A DNA stretch of 64,000 nucleotides from Mycobacterium sp. GA-0227b (GTDB taxonomy: Bacteria > Actinomycetota > Actinomycetes > Mycobacteriales > Mycobacteriaceae), in NCBI RefSeq assembly GCF_001499855.1, contig NZ_LQIK01000030.1, forward strand, positions 186,001 through 250,000, read 5' to 3'. The notes under the pieces were generated by a model. The model did no database searches, had not been told where the DNA came from, and saw only the letters and a list, made by a program, of their open reading frames with translations. This document shows, in pieces, positions 33,590-42,108 of the stretch. Numbering within the stretch: the stretch's first letter is position 1; every line of letters starts with the position of its first letter. The position numbers and the translations under genes were made by a program.

Positions 33590-33985
33590 ATGGACCTCGA
33601 GCAGATACTGCGGGAAACCCGCACGGTGGCGATCGTCGGCGCATCGCCCAACCCCGACCGCGCCAGCCACGAGATCTGGACGTATCTCAAGGCGGCCACC
33701 GATTACGAGTTGTATCTGGTGAATCCGACGGTCGGCGAGATCGACGGCACACCGGTCTATCCGTCGTTGGCCGATCTTCCCGTCGTGCCCGATCTCGTGG
33801 ACGTGTTCCGCCGACGCGAACACCTGCCCGCGGTCCTCGCCGACACCGTCGCCGTCGGCGCCAAGGTGCTGTGGCTACAGCTGGGGCTGTGGGACGAGCA
33901 GGTCGCCCGTGACGGCGCCGCCGCAGGGCTGCGGGTGGTGATGGACCGCTGCATCAAGGTCGATCACGCCCGCCTGCTCGGTTAG
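33590..33985 (+). CDS. CoA-binding protein (YccU type)
   Basis: 131 residues forming one Rossmann-like CoA-binding domain: VAIVGASPNPDRASH is the nucleotide loop, VNPTVGEIDGTPVYPSLADLP the second conserved block and VLWLQLGLWDE the third. Such stand-alone proteins bind CoA; their role is not known. It lies 26 bases after the HTH gene and its stop overlaps that of the convergent omamB homologue by 4 bases. Confidence 0.85.
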   Translation: MDLEQILRETRTVAIVGASPNPDRASHEIWTYLKAATDYELYLVNPTVGEIDGTPVYPSLADLPVVPDLVDVFRRREHLPAVLADTVAVGAKVLWLQLGLWDEQVARDGAAAGLRVVMDRCIKVDHARLLG

Positions 33986-34671
33986 CGGGAGTGGATCGGC
34001 GACACGTCGTCGACCAACCATCGGCCGTCTTTTTTCGACAACGCCACCCGCAACGCCAGGACTGCGGTGTCGGTCGGCTTGCCCGGCGAGTTCTGCGTGG
34101 CGTGCAGGACCACCGCGACGCTGGCGGCGTTCGGTCCGATCGCCTCGACGCCCGCGGACACCGTGCTCGCCTGCGCGGAGACGTTGCGGCTCGTCAAATC
34201 CTCTGCCACCGACGAGAATTCGTTCTTGAAAGCATCGGCGCGTTCCGGCGACATCATCGCCGCCGCCCGGTCGATCGACGCGGTGGGGCTCTGCGGGGTG
34301 AACGACGCGGAGGCCTCGGCGACACTGCTGGCGATGCCCACCACCTCAGTGCTGTCTTTGCGCAGCGTGCGGTCCGGCACCGTCCAATGCAGGTAGCCGA
34401 CGAGCACCGCGGCCGCCACCGCCGCCGTCGCGACCGCGGCCACTCCCAAACGCAACCCGGGACCGTCGTCGTCGGTGCCGACGGTCACCGCGTCGCGGCG
34501 CGCCAGCACCGCGTTGACCACGACACCCTCGACGATCAGCAGGCACAGCACCGAGCACACCGCAACCCACCACAGCGGCCAGGCCAGCGCGATGCCGATG
34601 TACGCCAGCGCCGCTACCGCGGCCAGCGGAGCGGCGACGTCGAATGCGGCGACCCGCCAGGCGTTCCTCAT
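33982..34671 (-). CDS. omamB: Orphaned Mce-associated membrane protein OmamB (Rv0200-like)
   Basis: 229 residues, exactly the length of M. tuberculosis Rv0200. Three hydrophobic stretches occur in the first 115 residues, followed by an extracytoplasmic Mce-associated (Mam-like) domain ending in DGRWLVDDVSPI. It is coupled to omamA upstream (ATGA overlap). OmamA and OmamB are reported to support Mce1/Mce4 lipid importers although encoded away from mce loci; this protein's role rests on that homology. Confidence 0.85.
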   Translation of the reverse strand: MRNAWRVAAFDVAAPLAAVAALAYIGIALAWPLWWVAVCSVLCLLIVEGVVVNAVLARRDAVTVGTDDDGPGLRLGVAAVATAAVAAAVLVGYLHWTVPDRTLRKDSTEVVGIASSVAEASASFTPQSPTASIDRAAAMMSPERADAFKNEFSSVAEDLTSRNVSAQASTVSAGVEAIGPNAASVAVVLHATQNSPGKPTDTAVLALRVALSKKDGRWLVDDVSPIHSR

Positions 34672-35258
34672 CGGATCGGCTCCAACCGCGAGATCATCAG
34701 CTTGCCGTCCACGTCGGACACGTCCAGCCGCAAAGTCCAGCGCACCGTCTGCGGCTTCTGCTCGCCGGCGTTCTCGCTGATCGACGTCGCCACCACCAGC
34801 ACGGTGTCGGTGCGCGACGCGAACTCGGTCACCTCGGGCTGGGGTTTCGGCGGTCGTGCACCGTCGCGCCCCGGCTGCGGATGGTGGATCGACTCGACGG
34901 CCACCGAGTCGATCTGACCGGTGGTCTGCGTCTGCAGTTTCTGCACGAGCTCGCGGTAGGGCTCGACGGCCGCGTCGAAGTCGGCGTTGAGCTGTCCGAC
35001 GGTGTTCTCGTGCAACTTGACCAGGTCGGACTGCACGGTGTCCTTGTTCATGTTGATCAGCACGCTGGTCCAGTCGGCGGCGGCCTGCATGACGCGGGCG
35101 CGATACCGCAGTTCGTCGGTGTCGGCACGATGCTGGACCCAGATCAGGGCGGCGAGCGCGACCGCGACGACTGCGATCACCCCGAGCACCGCCGACGCGA
35201 TGCCGTAGCTGGTGATGACGGGACCGTCCTCGGCCGCGGTGGGCTCGTCGTCGGGCAT
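34668..35258 (-). CDS. omamA: Orphaned Mce-associated membrane protein OmamA (Rv0199-like)
   Basis: 196 residues: a short cytoplasmic N-terminus, one transmembrane helix at about 16-38 (GIASAVLGVIAVVAVALAAL), and a soluble extracytoplasmic domain resembling Mce-associated proteins. In M. tuberculosis OmamA stabilises the Mce1 and Mce4 fatty-acid and cholesterol importers. The ATG at 35258 leaves only 40 bases to the divergent zmp1 start. It overlaps omamB by 4 bases. Confidence 0.85.
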   Translation of the reverse strand: MPDDEPTAAEDGPVITSYGIASAVLGVIAVVAVALAALIWVQHRADTDELRYRARVMQAAADWTSVLINMNKDTVQSDLVKLHENTVGQLNADFDAAVEPYRELVQKLQTQTTGQIDSVAVESIHHPQPGRDGARPPKPQPEVTEFASRTDTVLVVATSISENAGEQKPQTVRWTLRLDVSDVDGKLMISRLEPIR

Positions 35259-35298
35259 GCGCGTGAGGGTACCCGGCAAGCTCTGGCACCCTGGTGGG

Positions 35299-37299
35299 GT
35301 GACTGTCGAAGCAATCCGATCAGGCATCGACCTGAGCCACGTCGACGCCCAGGCCCGCCCCCAAGACGACCTCTTCGGCCATGTGAACGGCCGCTGGTTG
35401 ACCGAGTACGAGATGCCGGGCGACCGCGCCACCGACGGCGCGTTCCGCTCGCTCTACGACCGCGCCGAGGAGCATGTCCGCGACTTGATCGCCGGAGCCG
35501 CCACGGCGGCGGCATCAGGCAGCGGGGCGGCGTCCTCCGGCGGCACCGACGAACAGCGCATCGGCGACCTGTACGCCAGCTTCATGGACGAACAGACGGT
35601 CGCCGCGCGCGGTGTGCAACCGCTGCTGGAGGAGTTGGCGGCGATCGACGCAGCCGACACCCCCGAGGCGCTGGCCCGGGTGCTGGGTGCGTTGCAGCGC
35701 ACCGGCATCGGCGGCGGCACGGGCGTCTACGTCGACACCGACTCCAAGGACTCCACTCGGTACCTGCTGCACTTCAGCCAGTCCGGTCTGGGCCTGCCCG
35801 ACGAGTCCTACTACCGCGACGAGCAGCACGCCGAGATTCTCGCCGCCTACCCGCGGCACATCGCGGCGATGTTCGGGTTGGTCTACGGCGACGGTGACCA
35901 CGACGAGACCGCGGCGCGCATCGTCGCGTTGGAGACCAAGCTGGCCGCCGCGCACTGGGACGTCGTCAAGCGTCGCGACGCCGACCTCACCTACAATCTG
36001 CGCGCCTTCGCCGACCTGCCCACCGAAGCGCCCGGCTTCGACTGGGCCGGTTGGGTGACCTCGCTCGGCACGACGCCCGAGATTGCCGCCGAAGTCGTTG
36101 TCCGCCAACCTGATTACCTGACCGCGTTCGCTGCGGCGTGGTCGGGCGAGGATCTAGAGGACTGGAAACGCTGGCTGCGCTGGCGGGTGATCCACGCCCG
36201 CGCATTCCTGCTGACCGACGACCTGATCGCCGAGGACTTCGCGTTCTACGGCCGCCGGTTGTCAGGCACCGAGCAGATCCGCGACCGGTGGAAGCGGGCG
36301 GTGTCGGTGGTGGAGAACCTGATGGGCGACGCGGTCGGCAAGCTTTACGTCGAGCGGCATTTTCCGCCGCACGCCAAGCAGCGGATGGACGAACTCGTCG
36401 CCAACATCCGCGAGGCCTACCGCGTCAGCATCAACTCGCTGGACTGGATGACGCCGGCCACACGGGAGAAGGCGCTGGCCAAGCTCGACAAGTTCACGCC
36501 CAAGATCGGTTATCCCGTGAAGTGGCGCGACTATTCGAACCTGGTGATCGAGCGCGACGATCTGTACGGCAACTACCGGCGCGGCTACGCCTTCGAGTAC
36601 GACCGCGAGATGGCCAAGCTCGGCGGACCCGTCGACCGCGACGAGTGGTTCATGACGCCGCAGACCGTGAATGCCTACTACAACCCGGGTATGAACGAGA
36701 TCGTCTTTCCCGCAGCGATTCTGCAGCCGCCGTTCTTCGACGCCGACGCCGACGACGCCGCCAACTACGGCGGCATCGGCGCGGTGATCGGCCACGAGAT
36801 CGGGCATGGCTTCGACGATCAGGGCGCCAAGTACGACGGTGACGGCAACTTGGTCGACTGGTGGACCGACGAGGACCGCACCGAGTTCGGGGCCCGCACA
36901 AAGAAGTTGATCGAGCAGTACGAAGAGTACGTGCCGCGTGCGTTGAGCAACGGGCATCACGTGAACGGCGCGTTCACCGTCGGCGAGAACATCGGCGACC
37001 TCGGCGGGCTGTCGATCGCGCTGTTGGCCTACCGGCTGTCGCTCGGTGACCGGGAGGCGCCCGTCATCGACGGTTTGACGGGCGAACAACGGGTTTTCTA
37101 TGGCTGGGCTCAGGTGTGGCGGGCGAAATCCCGCGACGCCGAGGCCATTCGGCGACTGGCGATCGACCCGCATTCACCGCCGGAGTTCCGGTGCAACGGC
37201 GTCATCCGCAACATGGATGCGTTCTACGAGGCGTTCGGCGTCACCGCAGACGACGCGCTCTACCTGGAACCCCAACGCCGCGTACGCATCTGGAATTAG
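35299..37299 (+). CDS. zmp1: Zinc metalloprotease Zmp1 (peptidase M13, neprilysin-like)
   Basis: A 666-residue M13 endopeptidase (663 in M. tuberculosis). The zinc site is HEIGH at 499-503, with the third ligand E563 in ENIGDLGG; the substrate-binding NAYYNPG and the M13 terminal region are present. There is no N-terminal membrane anchor, unlike neprilysin. In M. tuberculosis it is linked to inflammasome suppression and phagosome arrest; in an environmental species it is probably a peptide-degrading enzyme. GTG at 35299 is the start, with GGTGGG directly upstream; an in-frame ATG at 35212 would run into the omamA promoter. Transcription ends at the nested hairpin 37301-37349. Confidence 0.94.
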   Translation: MTVEAIRSGIDLSHVDAQARPQDDLFGHVNGRWLTEYEMPGDRATDGAFRSLYDRAEEHVRDLIAGAATAAASGSGAASSGGTDEQRIGDLYASFMDEQTVAARGVQPLLEELAAIDAADTPEALARVLGALQRTGIGGGTGVYVDTDSKDSTRYLLHFSQSGLGLPDESYYRDEQHAEILAAYPRHIAAMFGLVYGDGDHDETAARIVALETKLAAAHWDVVKRRDADLTYNLRAFADLPTEAPGFDWAGWVTSLGTTPEIAAEVVVRQPDYLTAFAAAWSGEDLEDWKRWLRWRVIHARAFLLTDDLIAEDFAFYGRRLSGTEQIRDRWKRAVSVVENLMGDAVGKLYVERHFPPHAKQRMDELVANIREAYRVSINSLDWMTPATREKALAKLDKFTPKIGYPVKWRDYSNLVIERDDLYGNYRRGYAFEYDREMAKLGGPVDRDEWFMTPQTVNAYYNPGMNEIVFPAAILQPPFFDADADDAANYGGIGAVIGHEIGHGFDDQGAKYDGDGNLVDWWTDEDRTEFGARTKKLIEQYEEYVPRALSNGHHVNGAFTVGENIGDLGGLSIALLAYRLSLGDREAPVIDGLTGEQRVFYGWAQVWRAKSRDAEAIRRLAIDPHSPPEFRCNGVIRNMDAFYEAFGVTADDALYLEPQRRVRIWN

Positions 37300-37300
37300 G

Positions 37301-37349
37301 GGTTTCGGTGCGCTACCAATCGCGCAGCGATCAGTAGCGCACCGAAACC
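37301..37349. terminator. Nested-hairpin terminator between zmp1 and the L,D-transpeptidase gene
   Basis: Arms GGTTTCGGTGCGCTAC (37301-37316) and GTAGCGCACCGAAACC (37334-37349) pair perfectly over 16 bases. The loop holds a second hairpin, ATCGC-GCA-GCGAT (37319-37331). It fills nearly the whole 52-base gap between two convergent stop codons. Architecture and the TTTCGGTG core match the element at 11470-11522. Confidence 0.75.
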
Positions 37350-37351
37350 GC

Positions 37352-38314
37352 TCAGAACATCTGCCAGTCCGACGCGCCGTCGGGCTTGTTGTAGGTCCCG
37401 GTCGAGTTCTTGATGACGACCGCGTCACCGCTGCCGAAGTTGTCGAAGAACCACTTAGCGTTGGCCGGGCTCAGGTTGATGCAGCCGTGGCTGACGTTCT
37501 CTTCGCCCTGCGAGCCGACCGACCACGGCGCGCTGTGCACGAACGTGCCGAGGTTGTCGATGCGGACCGCGTCCTTCACCTTGAGTTTGTAGCCCTCGGG
37601 CGAGTCGACCGGCACACCGTAGGTGGACGAGTCCATCACGATGTCGGGGAACTTCTCCAGCACGTAGTACGTGCCGTTGGGGGTGTCATGGCCCTTCTTG
37701 CCCATCGATACCGGGAAGGTCTCCACCAGCTCGCCGTTGCGGTGAATCTCCATCTGCAACGACTTGTTGTCGATGGTCGCGACCAGTTGCTCGGGCACCG
37801 TGAAGCTCGACTTGGTGCCGGACGCGTCGATGTTCACCACGGTGCCCGCGGGCCAGAAGTCCTGCGGGCGCCACCGCACCTGGGTGTCGGTGGTCCAGTA
37901 GAAGCGGCCCGGCACCGGCGGGTTCGACGAGATGTGGATGGCTTGCTCGGCCATCGCCCGGTTGGCGATCGGCCGCTGGAAGTTGATGTAGATCGGCTTG
38001 GCGGCGCCGACGATCGACCCGTCGGTCGGATTGAAGGACGGCGGTGCGAACACCGGCGCCCCGACATAGGGCGTGGGGTTCTGTCCGGCCGGGGTGCCCT
38101 CCGGAATCGGATGCTGCTGCGCCAGCGGGTCGGGGGGTCCGAAGAACGGGTTCGATGATGGCGGCGCAGGCGCTACGGCCGGGTTGACGGGCGCCGGCGG
38201 CGGCGGCGGAACACCAGGTTGAGCCAGGGCTGACGGGCTGGTGAGCACCATCCCGCCGACAAAACCCGCCGCCAGGATGGCAGTGAGCAGTCGGGTGCGC
38301 GTTGGCCTGCGCAT
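37352..38314 (-). CDS. L,D-transpeptidase (YkuD), Rv0192-like
   Basis: 320 residues. The signal peptide is cleaved after ALA at 31, a Pro-rich stretch (33-90) follows, then an Ig-like domain (about 95-175) and the YkuD catalytic domain (about 178-305) with H260, H276 and nucleophile C278 in SHGCINL. It forms 3-3 cross-links in peptidoglycan or attaches proteins to it, and acts outside the membrane. Position near ricR and zmp1 matches M. tuberculosis Rv0192, one of five L,D-transpeptidases there. The ATG at 38314 has GGGAGG at 7 bases. No lipobox is seen. Confidence 0.92.
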   Translation of the reverse strand: MRRPTRTRLLTAILAAGFVGGMVLTSPSALAQPGVPPPPPAPVNPAVAPAPPSSNPFFGPPDPLAQQHPIPEGTPAGQNPTPYVGAPVFAPPSFNPTDGSIVGAAKPIYINFQRPIANRAMAEQAIHISSNPPVPGRFYWTTDTQVRWRPQDFWPAGTVVNIDASGTKSSFTVPEQLVATIDNKSLQMEIHRNGELVETFPVSMGKKGHDTPNGTYYVLEKFPDIVMDSSTYGVPVDSPEGYKLKVKDAVRIDNLGTFVHSAPWSVGSQGEENVSHGCINLSPANAKWFFDNFGSGDAVVIKNSTGTYNKPDGASDWQMF

Positions 38315-38478
38315 ACATAACCTCCCAGTCGCAGAACTCCAACCAGTGTGGCATAGCGCGCGGAGCGCCGACCGCCGTGCGGGCCGCCCCGAAACCTGGG
38401 CAGCGCTCAGTCCACACCCTTGACCTGCATTGTTCATCGTCGGCGAGCGCTGAGCGTTACGGGTGGCAGGCTGGTCGA

Positions 38479-38772
38479 ATGATTGTGGCCTTCAGCGTGA
38501 GCCCGATGGGCGCAGATGAGAGCGTCGGTGACGCCGTTGCCGAAGCGGTGAAGGTGGTCCGCGCTTCGGGACTGCCGAACGAAACCAATGCGATGTTCAC
38601 CAACCTCGAGGGCGACTGGGACGAGGTGATGGACGTGGTGAAGCGGGCCGTCGACGCGGTCGCCGCGGCATCGCCCCGGGTGAGCCTGGTCCTCAAGGCC
38701 GACATCCGCCCCGGCCACACCGATCAACTGACGGCGAAGGTCAGGCGCATCGACGACGCGTTGGGCCATTAG
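38479..38772 (+). CDS. Thiamine-binding (MTH1187/YkoF-like) protein
   Basis: 97 residues of the MTH1187-type family: a ferredoxin-like fold beginning IVAFSVSPMG, with GLPNETNAMFTNLEGDWDEV in the middle and RVSLVLKADIRPGH near the end. Some relatives bind thiamine or hydroxymethylpyrimidine; whether this one does is unknown. Its end overlaps that of the convergent ricR gene by 4 bases. Confidence 0.8.
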   Translation: MIVAFSVSPMGADESVGDAVAEAVKVVRASGLPNETNAMFTNLEGDWDEVMDVVKRAVDAVAAASPRVSLVLKADIRPGHTDQLTAKVRRIDDALGH

Positions 38773-39059
38773 GACCGCACCAGACGCGCGATGGCCGCCG
38801 ACGCCTCGGCCAGCTTCACGTCGGCCTCCTCACCGCCCTCCGCGACGGCTTGGGACACGCAGTGCCCGAGGTGTTCGTCCAGCAGGCCGAGCGCGACCGA
38901 TTGCAGCGCGCTGTTGACCGCACTGATCTGGGTGAGCACGTCGATGCAGTACTTGTCGTCCTCGATCATCTTCGCGATACCGCGAACCTGGCCCTCGATT
39001 CGACGCAGCCGCTTGGCGTAGTTGTCCTTCTGCTCTGAATAACCATGCACCGCAGTCAT
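38769..39059 (-). CDS. ricR: Copper-sensing repressor RicR (CsoR family)
   Basis: 96 residues, all-helical. The Cu(I) ligands of the CsoR family are present: C38, H63 and C67 in YCIDVL and DEHLGHC. Cu(I) binding releases such repressors from palindromic GC-rich operators. It lies one base downstream of the DUF305 lipoprotein gene, so both are read from the promoter at about 39.7 kb, which overlaps a matching palindrome (39689-39705). M. tuberculosis RicR is Rv0190 at the same map position. Autoregulation through the shared operator is likely. Confidence 0.93.
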   Translation of the reverse strand: MTAVHGYSEQKDNYAKRLRRIEGQVRGIAKMIEDDKYCIDVLTQISAVNSALQSVALGLLDEHLGHCVSQAVAEGGEEADVKLAEASAAIARLVRS

Positions 39060-39060
39060 T

Positions 39061-39672
39061 TCAGCCCTTCAACATTCGGTTCATCTGGTCAATCTCGGCC
39101 TGCTGGGTGTCGACCATCGTCTGCGCCAGGCGCTTCGCGTCGACGTTCTCGCCGTTCGCCAGCTCGGCTCGAGCCATCTCGATCGCCCCCTGATGGTGGC
39201 TGATCATCGACTCGAGCCACAGGGTGTCGAACTCCGGACCGGACAGAGACTTGAGTTTGGCCATGGTGGCGTCGTCGACCATGCCCTGCATCGCGGCGTG
39301 ACCCCCGTGTCCGCCGTGCCCGGTGTCGGAGTCGGGGTTTTCGTTCCACTGCACGAGCAGCACCTTCATGGCCTGGATCTCTGGCTCCTGCGCGGCGGAG
39401 ATCTGCTCGGCGAGGGCTTTCACCTCGGGATTCGTCGAGCGCTCCGGAACCAATGCCGAGAGCTCGACGGCCTGCTGGTGGTGCGGGATCATGTTCGTCG
39501 CGAAGGCGACGTCATCGGAGTTGAAGCCGGCCGGTTGCCCGCTGATCACCGGCTCTTCGGGTTGCTCGTGTTCGGTGTGACCATTGGATGCGTTGCTGCC
39601 GCAGGAGGCCAGCAGCAGCGCGGCGGCGAAGGCGGTCAGGACAGCGGTGAGGCGAGCGATCAACGACGTCAT
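39061..39672 (-). CDS. DUF305 lipoprotein, copper-associated
   Basis: 203 residues. A signal peptide with lipobox LASC (C24) marks it as a lipoprotein. Two DUF305 repeats carry MIPHHQQAVE and MISHHQGAIEMA, and between them is a His/Gly-rich GHGGHGGH. The His and Met clusters suggest metal, probably copper, binding outside the membrane. It is the first gene of an operon with ricR, in line with copper induction. The RicR regulon of M. tuberculosis includes other copper-protective lipoproteins (such as lpqS), but this family member is a different protein. Confidence 0.88.
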   Translation of the reverse strand: MTSLIARLTAVLTAFAAALLLASCGSNASNGHTEHEQPEEPVISGQPAGFNSDDVAFATNMIPHHQQAVELSALVPERSTNPEVKALAEQISAAQEPEIQAMKVLLVQWNENPDSDTGHGGHGGHAAMQGMVDDATMAKLKSLSGPEFDTLWLESMISHHQGAIEMARAELANGENVDAKRLAQTMVDTQQAEIDQMNRMLKG

Positions 39673-39688
39673 GACCCCAGACTACCGC

Positions 39689-39705
39689 ATACCCCGCCGG
39701 GGTAT
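39689..39705. promoter_or_regulatory. Probable RicR/CsoR-type copper operator
   Basis: ATACCCC-GCC-GGGGTAT is a perfect 7-base inverted repeat, 17 bases upstream of the DUF305-ricR start codon, overlapping the A+T-rich TATCTATA stretch that could be the -10. CsoR/RicR sites are GC-rich palindromes with TAC.C..G.GTA ends, so this fits autoregulation. It also lies 46 bases from the divergent ilvD start. Confidence 0.7.
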
Positions 39706-39750
39706 AGATATTGGTTTGGCCGGGTGAAACGCCGAAGGCATACTTGTTTG

Positions 39751-41481
39751 ATGCCCTCACAGACTCCGGACACCGAAGCCCGCCGTCGGGCGGAGCCCGA
39801 CATCAAGCCCCGCAGTCGCGACGTCACCGACGGCCTGGAGAAGGCCGCCGCCCGCGGGATGTTGCGCGCGGTAGGCATGGAGGACGACGACTTCGCCAAG
39901 CCGCAGATCGGTGTCGGGTCGTCGTGGAACGAGATCACGCCGTGCAACCTCTCGCTCGACCGCCTCGCGAAGGCGGTCAAGGACGGCGTGCACGCGGCCG
40001 GCGGGTTCCCGATGGAGTTCGGCACCATCTCGGTGTCCGACGGCATCTCGATGGGCCACGAGGGCATGCACTTCTCTCTGGTGTCGCGCGAGGTCATCGC
40101 CGACAGCGTCGAGACGGTGATGATGGCCGAGCGACTGGACGGCTCGGTGCTGCTGGCGGGGTGCGACAAGTCGCTGCCCGGCATGTTGATGGCCGCCGCG
40201 CGCCTCGACCTCGCCAGCGTGTTCCTCTACGCCGGGTCGATTCTGCCGGGCAAGGCCAAGCTGTCCGACGGCACCGAGATGGACGTGACGATCATCGACG
40301 CGTTCGAGGCGGTCGGCGCGTGTGCGCGCGGCCTGATGCCCCGTGAGGACGTCGACGCCATCGAGCGGGCGATCTGCCCGGGCGAAGGCGCCTGCGGCGG
40401 CATGTACACCGCGAACACGATGGCTTCGGCCGCCGAAGCGCTCGGCATGTCGTTGCCCGGTTCGGCTGCGCCGCCGGCCACGGACCGCCGGCGCGACGGG
40501 TACGCCCGCCGGTCAGGCCAGGCCGTCGTGGATCTGCTCCGCCGCGGTATCACCGCGCGCGACATCATGACCAAGGAGGCGTTCGAAAACGCGATCGCCG
40601 TCGTGATGGCGTTCGGCGGGTCGACCAATGCGGTGCTGCATCTGCTCGCCATCGCCCACGAGGCGAACGTCAAGTTGACCCTCGACGATTTCACGCGGGT
40701 CGGGCAGAAGGTTCCGCACCTGGCCGACGTCAAGCCGTTCGGCAAGCACGTCATGTTCGACGTCGATCGCATCGGCGGCGTGCCAGTGGTCATGAAGGCC
40801 CTACTGGATGCCGGTCTCCTGCATGGTGATTGCCTGACGGTCACCGGTCAGACGATGGCCGAGAATCTCGCGCACATCGCGCCGCCTGACCCGGACGGCA
40901 AAGTGCTACGCGCCCTGGCCGATCCGATCCACCCCACCGGCGGCATCACGATTCTGCACGGTTCGCTGGCCCCCGAAGGCGCGGTCGTGAAGTCGGCGGG
41001 CTTCGATTCGGACGTGTTCGAGGGCACCGCAAGGGTTTTCGAGCGTGAGCGCGCCGCGCTGGACGCGTTGGAAGACGGCACGATCCAGGCCGGCGACGTC
41101 GTCGTGATCCGCTACGAGGGACCCAAAGGCGGTCCCGGGATGCGCGAGATGCTGGCGATCACCGGTGCCATCAAGGGCGCCGGGCTCGGCAAGGATGTGC
41201 TGCTGATGACGGACGGCCGATTCTCCGGCGGCACCACCGGACTGTGCGTCGGACACGTGGCGCCCGAGGCTGTCGACGGCGGCCCCATCGCATTCCTGCG
41301 CGACGGCGACCGTATCCGCCTCGACGTCGGCAACGGCACGTTGGATGTGCTGGTCGATCCGGAGGAATTCGAGGCGCGCAAGGTCGGCTTCGAGCCGTTG
41401 CCTCCGGTGTACACCACGGGTGTCCTCGCGAAGTACACCAAGCTGGTGCACTCGGCGGCGGTCGGCGCAGTCTGCAGCTAG
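39751..41481 (+). CDS. ilvD: Dihydroxy-acid dehydratase IlvD
   Basis: A 576-residue Fe-S dehydratase (575 in M. tuberculosis Rv0189c) catalysing the third step of valine, leucine and isoleucine synthesis. The Fe-S cysteines fall in LAGCDKSLPG and EGACGGMYTANT, and MTDGRFSGGTTG is the substrate-region signature. ATG at 39751 is preceded by a weak ribosome-binding site. It is divergent from the DUF305-ricR operon, so copper stress, which damages Fe-S dehydratases, and ilvD are genetically adjacent; joint control is not proven. Confidence 0.96.
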   Translation: MPSQTPDTEARRRAEPDIKPRSRDVTDGLEKAAARGMLRAVGMEDDDFAKPQIGVGSSWNEITPCNLSLDRLAKAVKDGVHAAGGFPMEFGTISVSDGISMGHEGMHFSLVSREVIADSVETVMMAERLDGSVLLAGCDKSLPGMLMAAARLDLASVFLYAGSILPGKAKLSDGTEMDVTIIDAFEAVGACARGLMPREDVDAIERAICPGEGACGGMYTANTMASAAEALGMSLPGSAAPPATDRRRDGYARRSGQAVVDLLRRGITARDIMTKEAFENAIAVVMAFGGSTNAVLHLLAIAHEANVKLTLDDFTRVGQKVPHLADVKPFGKHVMFDVDRIGGVPVVMKALLDAGLLHGDCLTVTGQTMAENLAHIAPPDPDGKVLRALADPIHPTGGITILHGSLAPEGAVVKSAGFDSDVFEGTARVFERERAALDALEDGTIQAGDVVVIRYEGPKGGPGMREMLAITGAIKGAGLGKDVLLMTDGRFSGGTTGLCVGHVAPEAVDGGPIAFLRDGDRIRLDVGNGTLDVLVDPEEFEARKVGFEPLPPVYTTGVLAKYTKLVHSAAVGAVCS

Positions 41482-41485
41482 CCGA

Positions 41486-42007
41486 TCAGCCGGGCGGCGG
41501 CGGGTCGATGGGTGTCAGCCTGATCGGCACCCAATGTGTGCCTGGTCCCTCACCGGGGCAACCAGCTCCCTCGGTAACTAAGGTCCGCTCGCCGAAGAAG
41601 CTGCCGTCAGGGTTGGGCATGAGATAGTCCGACCGTTGGGCCTGCACGGCGCTGCTGGGATCGTTCCGATTGCAGAAGTAGGGATATCTCCCGCTGGTTT
41701 CCCAGCGGGAGATATGCCATCTGTACTCGTAAACCAAGGGAGCGCCCGGATTGCGGGCGTGGTCGTCGTTGTTGTCCCAACGCACGACGCAACCGTTCAC
41801 GTCGCAATGGGTGGTGAATGGAACAGGCACGGTTATCGAATTCATCGGCGTCGGCAGACCGTTGAACGTCTGCTTCGAGAAGTCGATGAACACGTCGTAG
41901 TACCCGTACAGCGGCGGTGGTTCAACGCGATCCGCGCCGGCGACTGGCGACAGGAGGAGCGCGGTGCAGCCCGTGAACACCGCGATCGAGAACGACTTTG
42001 ACGCCAC
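41486..42007 (-). CDS. Secreted protein of unknown function
   Basis: 173 residues. GTG at 42007 with GGAGG at 6 bases. A signal peptide runs to VAGA (about residue 25). The mature part begins DRVEPPPLYGYYDVFIDFSK and contains four cysteines, two of them in CDVNGC, and ends in a Pro-rich tail. Tryptophans and aromatic pairs suggest a small beta-rich extracellular domain. I do not recognise the family. Its stop is 5 bases from the convergent ilvD stop. It occupies the place of Rv0188 but that is a membrane protein and not an evident homologue. Confidence 0.7.
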   Translation of the reverse strand: MASKSFSIAVFTGCTALLLSPVAGADRVEPPPLYGYYDVFIDFSKQTFNGLPTPMNSITVPVPFTTHCDVNGCVVRWDNNDDHARNPGAPLVYEYRWHISRWETSGRYPYFCNRNDPSSAVQAQRSDYLMPNPDGSFFGERTLVTEGAGCPGEGPGTHWVPIRLTPIDPPPPG

Positions 42008-42108
42008 GAGGGCCTCCTTCGTCGCGAGCCCCCAGCGGGCGGAGAGCTCTTCGGGCTCTGGATAACACAACTGGGCGGCGGAGTTCGCCGAATCGGCAAT
42101 GCCGTGGG

